Source: Marinobacter algicola DG893 (GTDB lineage Bacteria; Pseudomonadota; Gammaproteobacteria; Pseudomonadales; Oleiphilaceae). Taken from it: a DNA stretch of 64,000 nt. The position numbers and the translations under genes are program-made. Below the pieces are notes generated by a model, which saw only the letters and a program-made list of their open reading frames with translations, was not told the origin of the DNA and did not search any database. Location: NCBI RefSeq assembly GCF_000170835.1, contig NZ_ABCP01000002.1:310001-374000 (forward strand), in the 5' to 3' direction. Positions 8,555 through 20,337 of this stretch are shown here, piece by piece (position 1 is the stretch's first letter; each line of letters begins with the position of its first letter).

Positions 8555-10421
8555 TGGCCAGTTTCCCCCCAATCGACAGCTTTTCAACCTGTCGACCGCC
8601 GTACACAAGATTTACGATGCTGCGACTGACCATCAGCCCGGAAAACATCGACGTAAGAATACCGATCGACAGTGTCACCGCGAACCCTTTCACCGGGCCG
8701 GAGCCCATGGCGAACAAGATAACCGCCACCAACAGGGTGGTGATGTTGGCATCGAAAATCGAAACGAAGGCCCGGGAATAACCCGCATTTATCGCCGACT
8801 GCGGCGGTATGCCCGACTTCAACTCTTCCTTTATGCGCTCGAAGATAAGCACGTTGGCGTCAACCGCCATACCCACCGTCAGCACGATACCGGCAATGCC
8901 TGGCAACGTCAGGGTTGCGGAGAGAATCGACATACAGGCAATCAGCAGCATCAGGTTGAGCGTCAGCGCAATGTTGGCGATAACACCAAAGCCACGGTAG
9001 TACACCACCATGTAGCAGAGGACCAGCACAAAGCCGAGCAGGACCGACATCATGCCGGCATCAATGTTCTTCTGCCCCAGGCTGGGACCAATCGTCCGCT
9101 CCTGGACAAAGTACATTGGCGCGGCCAGCGAACCGGCCCGCAGCAGCAACGCCAACTCAGCCGCTTCCGGGATGGAATCAAGCCCGGTAATCCGGAAACT
9201 GCTTCCCAGCGCAGACTGGATCGTCGCCAGGCTGATGATACCCTTCTCGACAACGCGGTTGTCGACGGTGCGGGTTTCACCATCCACAACCACTTCTTCC
9301 GTTTCTGTCCGGTATTCGATAAAGAGGACCGCCATGCGACGCCCAATGGCGTTGCGGGTTGCCCGATTCATCAAGTCGCCGCCCACCGAGTCCATGGTGA
9401 TGTTGACCTGTGGCTGGCCGTTCTCGTCGAACGCCTGCTGTGCGTTAGAGACATTGTCACCGGTGACGATCACCTCCCGCTCGAGACGGGCTTCGCGATT
9501 AGGGTTGTCACGGAACGGGAACGTCTCGATATCGGCTGATGAGGCATCCTGGCGGGCCTCAAGACGGAATTCCAGGTTGGCTGTAGCACCCAGTACCCGT
9601 TTGGCCGCAGCGGTATCCTGCACACCGGGCAATTCCACAATAATGCGGTCCGCTCCCTGGCGCTGCACCAGAGGCTCCGCCACGCCAAGTTCGTTCACCC
9701 GGTTGCGGATGGTGGTCAGGTTCTGCTCCAGAGCGTAATCCTGGATGGACTTTACTTCCGCTTCCGACATCGACAACACCAGAAGATACTCACCTTCCTC
9801 AGTCTGTTCGTCGAGCAGGAACTGGTTGTACTGATCGCGGATCAGATCGAACGCTTCGCTGCGGGAACTTTCGTCGCGGAAACTCAGAACAATGGAACGA
9901 TTGCCTTCCACATCGCCACCGCGATAGCGCACACGCTCTTCACGCAATTCGCGCTTGATCTGACCAGACATGGCTTCGAGGCGCTGGTCGACGGCGGTTT
10001 CCATATCCACTTCCAGCAGGAAGTGAACACCACCCCGCAGGTCGAGGCCGAGCTTCATCGGGCCCGCTCCCACGCTTTCCAGCCATTCAGGCGTGGAAGG
10101 TGCCATATTCAGTGCCACCAGATAGTCTCTGCCAAGCGCCTCCTGCACAATCGGCCGGGCCCTAAGCTGGGATTCGGCATCGTTCAGGCGGATCAGGGCG
10201 TCGCGCTCCTGCAACTCGGATTCCTTGACCTCGATTCCCTTGGCTTCGAGTGCATCAACAGCCCTGTCGAGAATCCGCTGATCGACTTCGGTACTGCTCC
10301 GGGCACCGGTGATCTGTACGGCGAAGTCGTCAGGAAAGACGTTAGGCAAGGCATAGACGAACCCGATCACCAGCGCGATGACGATAACCAGGTTTTTCCA
10401 GAGCGGATACTTGTTCAGCAT
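8547..10421 (-). CDS. secD: Protein translocase subunit SecD
   Basis: Partner of SecF, 624 residues. Seen: first transmembrane helix at the N-terminus, LGLDLRGGVHFLLEVDMETA, the periplasmic P1 domain, VELPGVQDTAAAKRVLGATA, and the C-terminal membrane block with GMAVDANVLIFERIKEEL. It is the second gene of yajC-secD-secF, and its length is usual. Confidence 0.97.
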   Translation of the reverse strand: MLNKYPLWKNLVIVIALVIGFVYALPNVFPDDFAVQITGARSSTEVDQRILDRAVDALEAKGIEVKESELQERDALIRLNDAESQLRARPIVQEALGRDYLVALNMAPSTPEWLESVGAGPMKLGLDLRGGVHFLLEVDMETAVDQRLEAMSGQIKRELREERVRYRGGDVEGNRSIVLSFRDESSRSEAFDLIRDQYNQFLLDEQTEEGEYLLVLSMSEAEVKSIQDYALEQNLTTIRNRVNELGVAEPLVQRQGADRIIVELPGVQDTAAAKRVLGATANLEFRLEARQDASSADIETFPFRDNPNREARLEREVIVTGDNVSNAQQAFDENGQPQVNITMDSVGGDLMNRATRNAIGRRMAVLFIEYRTETEEVVVDGETRTVDNRVVEKGIISLATIQSALGSSFRITGLDSIPEAAELALLLRAGSLAAPMYFVQERTIGPSLGQKNIDAGMMSVLLGFVLVLCYMVVYYRGFGVIANIALTLNLMLLIACMSILSATLTLPGIAGIVLTVGMAVDANVLIFERIKEELKSGIPPQSAINAGYSRAFVSIFDANITTLLVAVILFAMGSGPVKGFAVTLSIGILTSMFSGLMVSRSIVNLVYGGRQVEKLSIGGKLANV

Positions 10422-10501
10422 GGGGTCCCTTTAAGCCGGCCAGTCGGCCGGCTGTGATGTTTCAGCTTGGCAAATTCAGACCTGAGTCGAAAACCGGTCG
10501 A

Positions 10502-10864
10502 TCAGATGTCCTTCAGAGTTCCTTTCGGAAGTGCCGCTGCAACAGCAACTTTCTGAACCTTGACTTCAACATTATCGGCGATTTCAACCACGATAAAGTC
10601 ATCGGAAACCTTGGTGATCTTGCCAGCCACACCGCCGGAGGTAACCACTTCATCACCTTTGTTCAGGCCGGCCATCAGAGCCTTGTGCTCTTTTGCGCGC
10701 TTGGACTGCGGACGCCAGATCAGGAAATAGAAAATCAGGATAAAGCCGGCAAAGAAGATCACCTGCCCCATCACTCCCATACCCTGGGCACCCGCGTCCT
10801 GTGCCATGGCCAGTGCCGGCATCGCAGCAAAGAGTGCAGCAACAAGTAACTTGATTGATTTCAT
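10502..10864 (-). CDS. yajC: Sec translocon accessory subunit YajC
   Basis: Small single-pass membrane protein of the SecDF-YajC complex. 120 residues with an N-terminal signal-like segment, a transmembrane helix (VIFFAGFILIFYFLIWRPQS) and a cytoplasmic domain with GDEVVTSGGVAGKI. Located between tgt and secD as in most proteobacteria. Confidence 0.95.
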   Translation of the reverse strand: MKSIKLLVAALFAAMPALAMAQDAGAQGMGVMGQVIFFAGFILIFYFLIWRPQSKRAKEHKALMAGLNKGDEVVTSGGVAGKITKVSDDFIVVEIADNVEVKVQKVAVAAALPKGTLKDI

Positions 10865-10924
10865 TGACTATCTCCGTTTTTAAGAAAAGTTCAGGTAGCG
10901 GTTCAGAATCGGCTTATCCCGCAG

Positions 10925-13148
<2,224 letters not shown>

Positions 13149-13186
13149 TGGATGGACTGTTTACACCGCACTTTGCGGATCGTAAA

Positions 13187-13273
13187 TGGTAGCGGCGGGC
13201 GGACTCGAACCGCCACGGGTTTTACCCCAACGGATTTTGAATCCGTCGTGTCTACCAATTTCACCACGCCGCC
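13187..13273 (-). tRNA. tRNA-Leu (anticodon CAA)
   Basis: On the minus strand an 87-base class II tRNA: acceptor GGCGGCG/CGCCGCT, D-loop with GGTAGAC, anticodon stem ACGGA/TCCGT with loop TTCAAAA (anticodon CAA, reads UUG), a variable arm typical of leucine tRNAs, T-loop GTTCGAGTC, and CCA encoded at 13187-13189. It lies just upstream of queA on the same strand. Confidence 0.95.
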
Positions 13274-13326
13274 ATCGGAGAGTGCTGGGGATTATACTGA
13301 GGTTGAATCTGAAAGCAATAACAAGT

Positions 13327-13347
13327 GCCGGACTTCCTTGTTCCGGC
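13327..13347 (-). terminator. Probable terminator after flgL
   Basis: GCCGGA/TCCGGC stem immediately past the flgL stop, followed on the minus strand by a moderately T-rich stretch. It would end the flgF-L transcript before tRNA-Leu. Confidence 0.5.
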
Positions 13348-13354
13348 AGGCTTT

Positions 13355-14566
13355 TTACAAGCGATCGAACAACGACAGCTGGGAAACCTGGGCAAATGAC
13401 TGCTGCGCAGCCTGCAGCACAAAGCTCTGGAAGCTCAGGTTACTGATAGCCTCGGCGTAGTCCACGTCACGCAATTGCGAACGAATGTCCTCACTGTACA
13501 CCGACGAGTCTTCCAGGAACGATTTGGTGGAGTCCACTGCGTTCAGGCGCCCGCCGATTTCCGTTTGCTTCTGGACGATGCTTTCCTGAGCATTGTCCAG
13601 ATTCTGCAAAGACGCTGCGATCAGATCGTCATAGGCCGCCTGCCCCGCCGGCGAAGTCTTGTCGATGTTGTCGAGACCGTCAATCAGGTTTTCGATGGTG
13701 GCAAACACCGACTGCCTCTCCCCTGTGCGAAGGGTGAATTCGTCGCCATTGCCCGCATCGGTAATCGTCGCCTGCACGCCTGCGACTTCGAAGGACTCAC
13801 CACTGGTATACGCCGCCGGAGTCACGGTCAGGGGATCCCCGGTACGGCTATTCACGGCACTGACCGTTCCCGCCACAGTATCAACGGTAATCGTAATATC
13901 GTCCGGTGAAACCGCCGATAAGGCGCCATCATCAGCTACCTGAATACCATCGATTCGAGCAGCGGCCGCATTGCCGGGGTCACTCTCGGCAAACACCGCT
14001 GCGGGCACCGATGAATAGATGCCTTTGCCATGATCACTGATAGGCACCGTGACGCCATCATCGATCTCCAGCACGCGCTGGCCCTCATCGCCCTGATACA
14101 CCCAACTGCCGGACGCATCTTTCCCAAAAGCAGCCGTGGAACCCTGAAAGCCACTGAAAATGTACTCGCCGGACGCATCACGGGTATTGGCAATGTTGGC
14201 CAACTGCCCGATGCGTTCTTTCATTTCCGAGGAGATGGATTTGCGATCACTCGGTGACAGCGAGCCGTTACCAGCCTGGACGGTCAGCTCCCGAATCCGC
14301 TGGATAACATCCACCGAACTGGCCAACGCGCTTTCCTCCTGCTGCAACCGGTTTTCTGCAAGCCCCGCGTTGCGCTGGTAGGTCTCGATTCGCGACAGCT
14401 CCTGATCAAGCTTCAGGATACGCGCCGCCGCAACCGGGTCGTCTGACGGCTTGTTGACCCGCTTACCGGTCGAAATCTGCTCCTGGGTCTGGTTCAGGCT
14501 GCTATTCAGTTCCTGCAGACGGTTTATGCCGCCGGAGAATATCTGTTGTGATGAAATTCTGATCAT
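13355..14566 (-). CDS. flgL: Flagellar hook-filament junction protein FlgL (HAP3)
   Basis: Adaptor between hook and filament, secreted through the flagellar export apparatus. 403 residues. The N-terminal flagellin-like helix (MIRISSQQIFSGGINRLQEL and QISTGKRVNKPSDDPVAAA) and C-terminal helix (FQSFVLQAAQQSFAQVSQL) bracket a variable beta-rich middle domain. Last gene of the flgF-L transcript, 19 bases after flgK. Confidence 0.95.
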   Translation of the reverse strand: MIRISSQQIFSGGINRLQELNSSLNQTQEQISTGKRVNKPSDDPVAAARILKLDQELSRIETYQRNAGLAENRLQQEESALASSVDVIQRIRELTVQAGNGSLSPSDRKSISSEMKERIGQLANIANTRDASGEYIFSGFQGSTAAFGKDASGSWVYQGDEGQRVLEIDDGVTVPISDHGKGIYSSVPAAVFAESDPGNAAAARIDGIQVADDGALSAVSPDDITITVDTVAGTVSAVNSRTGDPLTVTPAAYTSGESFEVAGVQATITDAGNGDEFTLRTGERQSVFATIENLIDGLDNIDKTSPAGQAAYDDLIAASLQNLDNAQESIVQKQTEIGGRLNAVDSTKSFLEDSSVYSEDIRSQLRDVDYAEAISNLSFQSFVLQAAQQSFAQVSQLSLFDRL

Positions 14567-14585
14567 GTCACATCACCTCGCACTG

Positions 14586-16634
14586 TTACCGGAAACTCTG
14601 TAACAGGGTATTGAACAAATCCTGGGCCACGCTCACCACCTGGGCGGACGCGTTGTAAGCCGCCTGGTACTGGATCAGCTTGCCGGCCTCTTCGTCCAGG
14701 TTGACGCCTGATACAGATTCCCGCTGATTGGTCGACTGCTCAAGCAGCGTGCTTCCGGCGTCTTTATCCAGCTGGCTCTGCCGGGTTTTCACACCAATAT
14801 CTTCCACCAACCCTGCGTAGCCTTCAGCGAAGCTCTGACTGCCGTTGTTAAGGGTGTTCTCGGTTCCCAACGCCGCCAGGAACTCAGCATTGCGGTTATC
14901 CGACACACCGTTGGTGTTGTAATTGATGCTGAACGAATCCCCGGGCCTTGGGTTGCCGGAGATTTCGAACTGAAAGCCGAAATAATCCGGCGAACGCGGA
15001 TCTTCAGTGAACAGCTTATTGGACTGTCCTGTCTGGAACACATTGACCGGAGGCACTGCCGCGGCATCACCGGCCTGCAGCACCGTATTTGTGTTGGCGT
15101 CGACAATGTCATAGACCAGCTGGCCGCCGTCGTCCCGGAACTGAATGTCCAGCGGCGGGTCCAGTTGCCCGTCCTGTCGGAAATTACTCAGCAAAGAATT
15201 GGTAAACGGATCCCTGACATCCAGCATCTTGCCCTGGTTAATCGTGGCATCACCGGTATTATTGGCGGAACCTTCTGCCCTTACCGGGCTCGCAAAGGCC
15301 AGATCCTCTTCGCGATTGACTTCCAGTCCGATATTGGCCGCCGCGTTTCGAGTCGGCTCAATCAGGAAACTGTCACCCGCGTTGAAGGTGCCCCCCTCAA
15401 TACGGATATTGAACCCCGGCATGGATATTTCGGACTGAACCGGGTCTGGCAGGCGACCTTGGTTAACCACCTCACCCGTGGCACGATCCACTAACTCGAA
15501 ATTCCGACCGTCGCCGCCAAACCGCAACGACCAACTGCCTGCAGGAAGCTGGGAACTGTCGATAATCTCGACCGCAAGTTGCGCGTCCCGCGGCGCTCCG
15601 TTATTGGTATTGGCGATTACCCGGCCGCGCTGGGCCGCCTGGGAATTGATGTCACTGAAAAACAGGCCACCCAGGTCGCCCTCAAGGTCCATGCCGATTT
15701 CATGTTGATGGTTGAGGGTTTCGGACAAGGCAATTGCTACCCGGCCAAGTTCGGCGAAAGCAGGCTGCAGGGCCTCTGATTCGAACCGTCGCAAGCCGCC
15801 GAGTTTGCCGCCGTTGACCTGGCTGTCCACGTTCAGGGTGCGGCCCCCCGTTGTCAGGGTGAATTCCAATCGGGTCGGGTCTTCGGCGTTATCGCGGGTG
15901 CCCAGTTGTGCCGCCCTGTCACCAACCACCAACGCCTGCCCATTGCGCAACGAGACGTTCACCTGGCTGCCTTGCGCTTGCACCACGCTGATGTTGACCA
16001 GTTCAGACAACTCACGCAGTTTTTCGTCGCGTTTGTCCAGCAACTCATTGGGTTCACGGCCCTGGGCCAGGCCCGGTGATTCGGAGATCGCCAGATTCAG
16101 CTCAGCAATGCTTTTCAAAAGCGTATTGGCATCCTTGACACCCTGCTCCATCTGGGTCTTAACGGATTCCCGCTGTTGAATGAATTCCTGATTCAGGGCT
16201 TCAAAGCGGTTCACCACCTGTTGCGCTTCGCTCAACACCAATTGGCGTTGCGGTAACGAGGCCGGGTCTTCTGCAGCATTCTGCAGGCTGGCAAAGAAAT
16301 TGTTCAGGGCATTACTCAAGCCGGTGGTTTCGCCGCCAAGCAGGTTGTCCAGGCGCGACAACTCCGAGTTCAGTGCTTCCTGCTCACCGAACAAAGAGCT
16401 GTCTTCTCGCACCTGTTGCGTCAGGTATTCGTTCGCCAGGCGACGGATATTGGTGATGCTGACACCGGTTCCGACAGAACCTGCGCCGGTACGTTGCGCC
16501 GACTGGGTTTCAAATTGCACCTCTTGACGGCTGTAACCCGGCGTATTGGCATTGGTGATGTTGTTACCGGTGGTGTTCAGCGCCGCCTGGTGTCCGAGGA
16601 TGCCGGTCAGACCAATATTAATAAGCCCTGCCAT
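14586..16634 (-). CDS. flgK: Flagellar hook-associated protein FlgK (HAP1)
   Basis: First hook-filament junction protein, 682 residues. N-terminal ALNTTGNNITNANTPGYSRQ signature of rod/hook/HAP proteins, a coiled-coil segment around residues 140-220, and a C-terminal conserved helix (QAAYNASAQVVSVAQDLF). The product is longer than enterobacterial FlgK but within the range for pseudomonad-like polar flagella. It is 5 bases downstream of flgJ. Confidence 0.95.
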   Translation of the reverse strand: MAGLINIGLTGILGHQAALNTTGNNITNANTPGYSRQEVQFETQSAQRTGAGSVGTGVSITNIRRLANEYLTQQVREDSSLFGEQEALNSELSRLDNLLGGETTGLSNALNNFFASLQNAAEDPASLPQRQLVLSEAQQVVNRFEALNQEFIQQRESVKTQMEQGVKDANTLLKSIAELNLAISESPGLAQGREPNELLDKRDEKLRELSELVNISVVQAQGSQVNVSLRNGQALVVGDRAAQLGTRDNAEDPTRLEFTLTTGGRTLNVDSQVNGGKLGGLRRFESEALQPAFAELGRVAIALSETLNHQHEIGMDLEGDLGGLFFSDINSQAAQRGRVIANTNNGAPRDAQLAVEIIDSSQLPAGSWSLRFGGDGRNFELVDRATGEVVNQGRLPDPVQSEISMPGFNIRIEGGTFNAGDSFLIEPTRNAAANIGLEVNREEDLAFASPVRAEGSANNTGDATINQGKMLDVRDPFTNSLLSNFRQDGQLDPPLDIQFRDDGGQLVYDIVDANTNTVLQAGDAAAVPPVNVFQTGQSNKLFTEDPRSPDYFGFQFEISGNPRPGDSFSINYNTNGVSDNRNAEFLAALGTENTLNNGSQSFAEGYAGLVEDIGVKTRQSQLDKDAGSTLLEQSTNQRESVSGVNLDEEAGKLIQYQAAYNASAQVVSVAQDLFNTLLQSFR

Positions 16635-16639
16635 AATGC

Positions 16640-17629
16640 TTACTCCTCAGCCCCGCGCGTACCCATGGACAATGTTGCCATGGAGTCATTGTTCATAATG
16701 CGGCGAATCTTGGCGCCGTAGTTTGGATCGGTGGCATAGCCCGCTTCCTGAAGCCGGTTTGCAAACAACTCGGGATCATCCGCTGCCGCCAGCACATCCC
16801 TATAACGGGGATTGGATTCGAGGAAAGACACATAATCCCGGAAGCTGGACTCATAGTCCGGGTAGGCCCGGAACGCGGCCCGTTCGTTCATCGGCACGCC
16901 TTCGCGGAATTCCGTGGTGGCAATGTTCACTGATTCACCCTGCCAGCGGGTGTCTGCCTTGATACCGAACAGGTTAAAGCTGGGAGAACCACCGTCGCCT
17001 TCAATCATGTGTCTGCCCCAACCGGTCTCCAGTGCTGCCTGTGCAATCATCAACCTCGGGTTGATGCCACTTTGCGCCGCTACCTTTTCCGCGACGGGCA
17101 AGAGTTCACGGACAAACTGTTCCGGTGATTCGAACCGGCCTGGCATGACGGTACTGATTTCCGGTGCCGGCTCTCGGCCGGCGGTGTCAGCCACCTGATT
17201 CACCTTGTTCATCTGCTCAGGCAGGCGTGGCGACAGTGCCGGCAAACTACGGTCATAATCCGCCAGCGCAGTCTTGTGGGCTGCCATTGGTTCACCTTTC
17301 TCGTCCATGCCAGGAATCTGCCGGCTTAGCTGGCGTACCAGAGCATCGGAAATACCTGTGCCTTGCTTTTGCGATAGCGTCAGGCTCAACTGGCTGTCGA
17401 ACATCTCGCGATAGAACTCCGACTGCTGGCTGTTGAGATAGTTACCCTCCGCAAACACGTCACCGGCCTTGCGCATGGCTTTGACCATTTCCGACAGAAA
17501 CAGGCCCTCAAACTGCTTCGCCACTTCCTCAAGCGCTGCTTCCTTGTCGGTCCTGGCTTGGGCCTTCAACGCATTCAGACCGCCGAAATCGGTATATACC
17601 TGGGCTTTCTGGAGACTGGAATCCTGCAT
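16640..17629 (-). CDS. flgJ: Flagellar rod cap and peptidoglycan hydrolase FlgJ
   Basis: Bifunctional periplasmic protein. Residues about 1-110 are the rod-capping domain (QFEGLFLSEMVKAMRKAGDV). After a linker, residues about 165-325 form the glucosaminidase/muramidase domain that opens peptidoglycan for the rod (INPRLMIAQAALETGWGRHM, with conserved glutamate). Start taken at ATG 17629; a GTG one codon upstream is possible. 8 bases separate it from the flgI stop. Confidence 0.93.
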   Translation of the reverse strand: MQDSSLQKAQVYTDFGGLNALKAQARTDKEAALEEVAKQFEGLFLSEMVKAMRKAGDVFAEGNYLNSQQSEFYREMFDSQLSLTLSQKQGTGISDALVRQLSRQIPGMDEKGEPMAAHKTALADYDRSLPALSPRLPEQMNKVNQVADTAGREPAPEISTVMPGRFESPEQFVRELLPVAEKVAAQSGINPRLMIAQAALETGWGRHMIEGDGGSPSFNLFGIKADTRWQGESVNIATTEFREGVPMNERAAFRAYPDYESSFRDYVSFLESNPRYRDVLAAADDPELFANRLQEAGYATDPNYGAKIRRIMNNDSMATLSMGTRGAEE

Positions 17630-17637
17630 CACGCCCC

Positions 17638-18730
17638 CTAAATCACAATTAGCTCGGCGCGCAAGGCACCGGCCTGTTTGAGGGCTTCGAGCACCGCCAT
17701 TACATCACCGGGCGCCGCACCTACCTGGTTCACGGCCTGGACGATCTCGTTCAGGGTGACCGCCGGGCCAAACTGGAACATCCGGGCCGGGTCTTCGGTA
17801 ATGGCAATCTGGGTATTGGGTTCGATCACCGTTTCACCATCAGTAAACGGGTTTGGCTGATTGGCTTCGGGGTTCTCTTCGATAGTGACTGTCAGGTTGC
17901 CGTGGGTCACCGCCGCCGGGCTGACCTTGACGTTCTGGCCCACTACAATGGTGCCGGTACGGCTGTTGATCACCACCTTGGCGGCGTCTTCTGCCGGATT
18001 AACCTCAATGTTTTCCAGAATCGACAGGAAGCTCACCCGCTGGGATGGATCCCTGGGCGCCTTCACGGAAACCGAGGTGGCATCGTGGGCATACGCCATG
18101 TCCGGCCCCAAGTGGCCATTAATCGCTTCCACTACCCGGCGAGCCGTTGTGAAATCAGCCCGCAACAGGTTGAACGTGATGGTATCGCCTCGGGTAAACG
18201 GCGACATGACTTCCCGCTCAATGGTGGCGCCATTGGGAATCCGGCCAACACTGGGAACGTTTACGGTAATCCGTGAACCGTCGGCACCCTGGGCACCAAA
18301 ACCACCCACCACCAGACTACCCTGGGCCATGGCATAAACCTGATCGTCTGCCCCCTTTAACGGCGACATCAACAGAGTACCGCCACGCAGGCTGTCGGCG
18401 TTACCGATGGACGACACGGTAATGTCCAGTTCCTGGCCCGGCTTGGCGAAGGGCGGCAGGTTCGCAGTAATGGTCACCGCAGCCACGTTGGCAAGATTGG
18501 GGTTCACGCCCGGCGGCAGGGTAATGCCGAACTGGGTCATCATGTTGCGAAAGGTCTGGTTGGTGACGGCGCTTTGTCGCAGTACCATCCAGGCCAACCA
18601 CCAGCCCGTACCGACTAACTGGTGTTACGCACACCCTTGATGCGCGCCAGATCTTTCAGGCGGTCCGCCAGCACCGGCGCTGCGATCACGAAAGCGCAAT
18701 CATCAGTATCCCAAACCTCAGCATTTTCAT
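17638..18730 (-). pseudogene. flgI: Flagellar P-ring protein FlgI, N-terminus broken by several frameshifts
   Basis: Periplasmic P-ring protein around the rod. The intact frame (17638-18597) covers the mature protein from [19 protein letters not shown] to the C-terminus. The start ATG at 18730 overlaps the flgH stop (ATGA), and the signal peptide, [11 protein letters not shown] and [10 protein letters not shown] segments are present but spread over different frames. At least five -1 shifts lie between about 18565 and 18701. Each could be repaired by one extra base next to an identical base (ACCAG to ACCCAG, GGTAC to GGTTAC). Either a genuine pseudogene or, more likely given the clustering, a local sequencing/consensus error. 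Confidence 0.85.
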
Positions 18731-19434
18731 AGCGGGAACCACTCACTGTTGAAGAACCTCGCCAGCCAGCCCATCTGGTTGGCCTGGTCGAAATCACCGG
18801 TACCGCCGTAGGCAATACGGGCATCAGCAATACGATTGGATGCCACGGTGTTGTCCGGCGAGATATCCTCCGGGCGAACAAGCCCGGTCAGGCGGATGTA
18901 TTCATCGCCGTTGGTCAGCGACAGCCATTTCTCGCCTCTGATATGGAGAACGCCGTTTGGCAGGACTTCCGTGACGGTTACGGTGATATTACCGTTCAAG
19001 CTGTTGCTCTGGTCCGCTTCTGCCTGGCCCTCGAAATCCCTCTCCAGGTTGAAGTCTGTTGCCAGCCCAATGTTGCCCTTGCCTAGAATTTGCGGGTCCA
19101 GCATGGAAACTTCATTATCTTTGGTAATGCTGCTTTCAGCGTTCTTGCTGGCACGGGTCGACTCTTCGAGGGTCACCGTAAGGATGTCACCGACATTCAG
19201 CGCTACGGTGTCGCCATAGAGGCTATAGTTCCGCGAGGACTGGTAGATAGCGCCGGATTCAGGGTCTCGCTGCATCATCGCTTCGGCACGCACCGGTGCG
19301 TACTGAGGATCATCCGGAATTGCTCGTGGCCGGCTCATGGCGGTACACCCCTGAAGGACAACCAGGATTGCCACCAGCGCAAAAGTGCCGCCGTGATGTC
19401 TGGTCGCTCTGTTGTTGGTAATGATGGGTGTCAT
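18727..19434 (-). CDS. flgH: Flagellar L-ring lipoprotein FlgH
   Basis: Outer-membrane bushing around the rod. 235 residues with a signal peptide and lipobox (LVVLQGC), the central ITVTLEESTRASKNA and NGNITVTVTEVLPNGVLHIRGEKW motifs, and GLVRPEDISPDNTV near the C-terminus. Its stop overlaps the flgI start. Confidence 0.96.
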   Translation of the reverse strand: MTPIITNNRATRHHGGTFALVAILVVLQGCTAMSRPRAIPDDPQYAPVRAEAMMQRDPESGAIYQSSRNYSLYGDTVALNVGDILTVTLEESTRASKNAESSITKDNEVSMLDPQILGKGNIGLATDFNLERDFEGQAEADQSNSLNGNITVTVTEVLPNGVLHIRGEKWLSLTNGDEYIRLTGLVRPEDISPDNTVASNRIADARIAYGGTGDFDQANQMGWLARFFNSEWFPL

Positions 19435-19463
19435 GATTCCCCCTTCCTGCCGTCCGTTACCGT

Positions 19464-20252
19464 TTAACCAATGTTGTTGGTTATGAACTGCAGCATCTGG
19501 TCGGTTGCGGAGACCACCTTTGAGTTCATCTCATAGGCGCGCTGGGTGGTGATCATGTTCACCAACTCTTCCACCACTTCCACGTTGGAAGCTTCCACCA
19601 TGCCCTGCTCCAGGGTACCCAGGCCGCCAATACCGGGTTCGCCCTCGGCGGGATCACCACTGGCATTGGTCGCTTTGAACAGGTTGTTACCGATCGCCTG
19701 CAGGCCTTGGGGGTTAATGAAATCCACCAGGGTAATTTCGCCCAGGTTCACAGGGGCTGCCTGATCATCGGTAACCGCCGATACTGTACCGTCCTTGCCG
19801 ATGGTGATGTTAGTGGCGTTCTCCGGAACGTTAATGTTCGGCTCCAGGGTGTAACCATCGGGGTTGACGATGTCGCCGTTGGAGTTCAGTTGGAACTGAC
19901 CATCGCGGGTATAGGCAATCTGGCCGTCCGGAAGCAGGATCTGCATGAAACCACGGCCGTTCACCGCCATGTCCAGAGGCTGCTCGGTAACTTCCAGGTT
20001 GCCCTGGGAAAACTGCTTGGCGGTGCCGACGATGCGAACACCGGTACCCAGCTGGAGACCGGACGGCAGCTCCGAGTTCTGGGTATTCAGACCACCGGGT
20101 TGCCGGTCGATCTGGTACAGCAGATCCTGAAACACCGCGCGGTCGCGTTTGAAACCGGTGGTGTTCACGTTGGCCAGGTTGTTGGAGATCGTGGACATAT
20201 TGGTGTCCTGAGCGCTCAACCCGGTTTTGCTGACCCAAAGTGCTGGATGCAT
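19464..20252 (-). CDS. flgG: Flagellar distal rod protein FlgG
   Basis: Distal rod subunit, 262 residues from MHPALWVSKTGLSAQDT. N-terminal NMSTISNNLANVNTTGFK and C-terminal ASNVEVVEELVNMITTQRAY are the axial-protein signatures. Typical family length. A longer in-frame upstream region overlapping flgF is not conserved and was excluded. Confidence 0.97.
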   Translation of the reverse strand: MHPALWVSKTGLSAQDTNMSTISNNLANVNTTGFKRDRAVFQDLLYQIDRQPGGLNTQNSELPSGLQLGTGVRIVGTAKQFSQGNLEVTEQPLDMAVNGRGFMQILLPDGQIAYTRDGQFQLNSNGDIVNPDGYTLEPNINVPENATNITIGKDGTVSAVTDDQAAPVNLGEITLVDFINPQGLQAIGNNLFKATNASGDPAEGEPGIGGLGTLEQGMVEASNVEVVEELVNMITTQRAYEMNSKVVSATDQMLQFITNNIG

Positions 20253-20337
20253 GTCGTCTACTCCTTGCCGGGGACGTTTCCAATGCGGCGGATTTTTGCC
20301 GCTTCTACGCTCACCCGGACGATGTTCATAGGGTTTA

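Noticed and set aside
8139..9539. Plus-strand 466-codon ORF opposite secF/secD
   Set aside because: Shadow of secDF; low-complexity Arg/His/Gln product.
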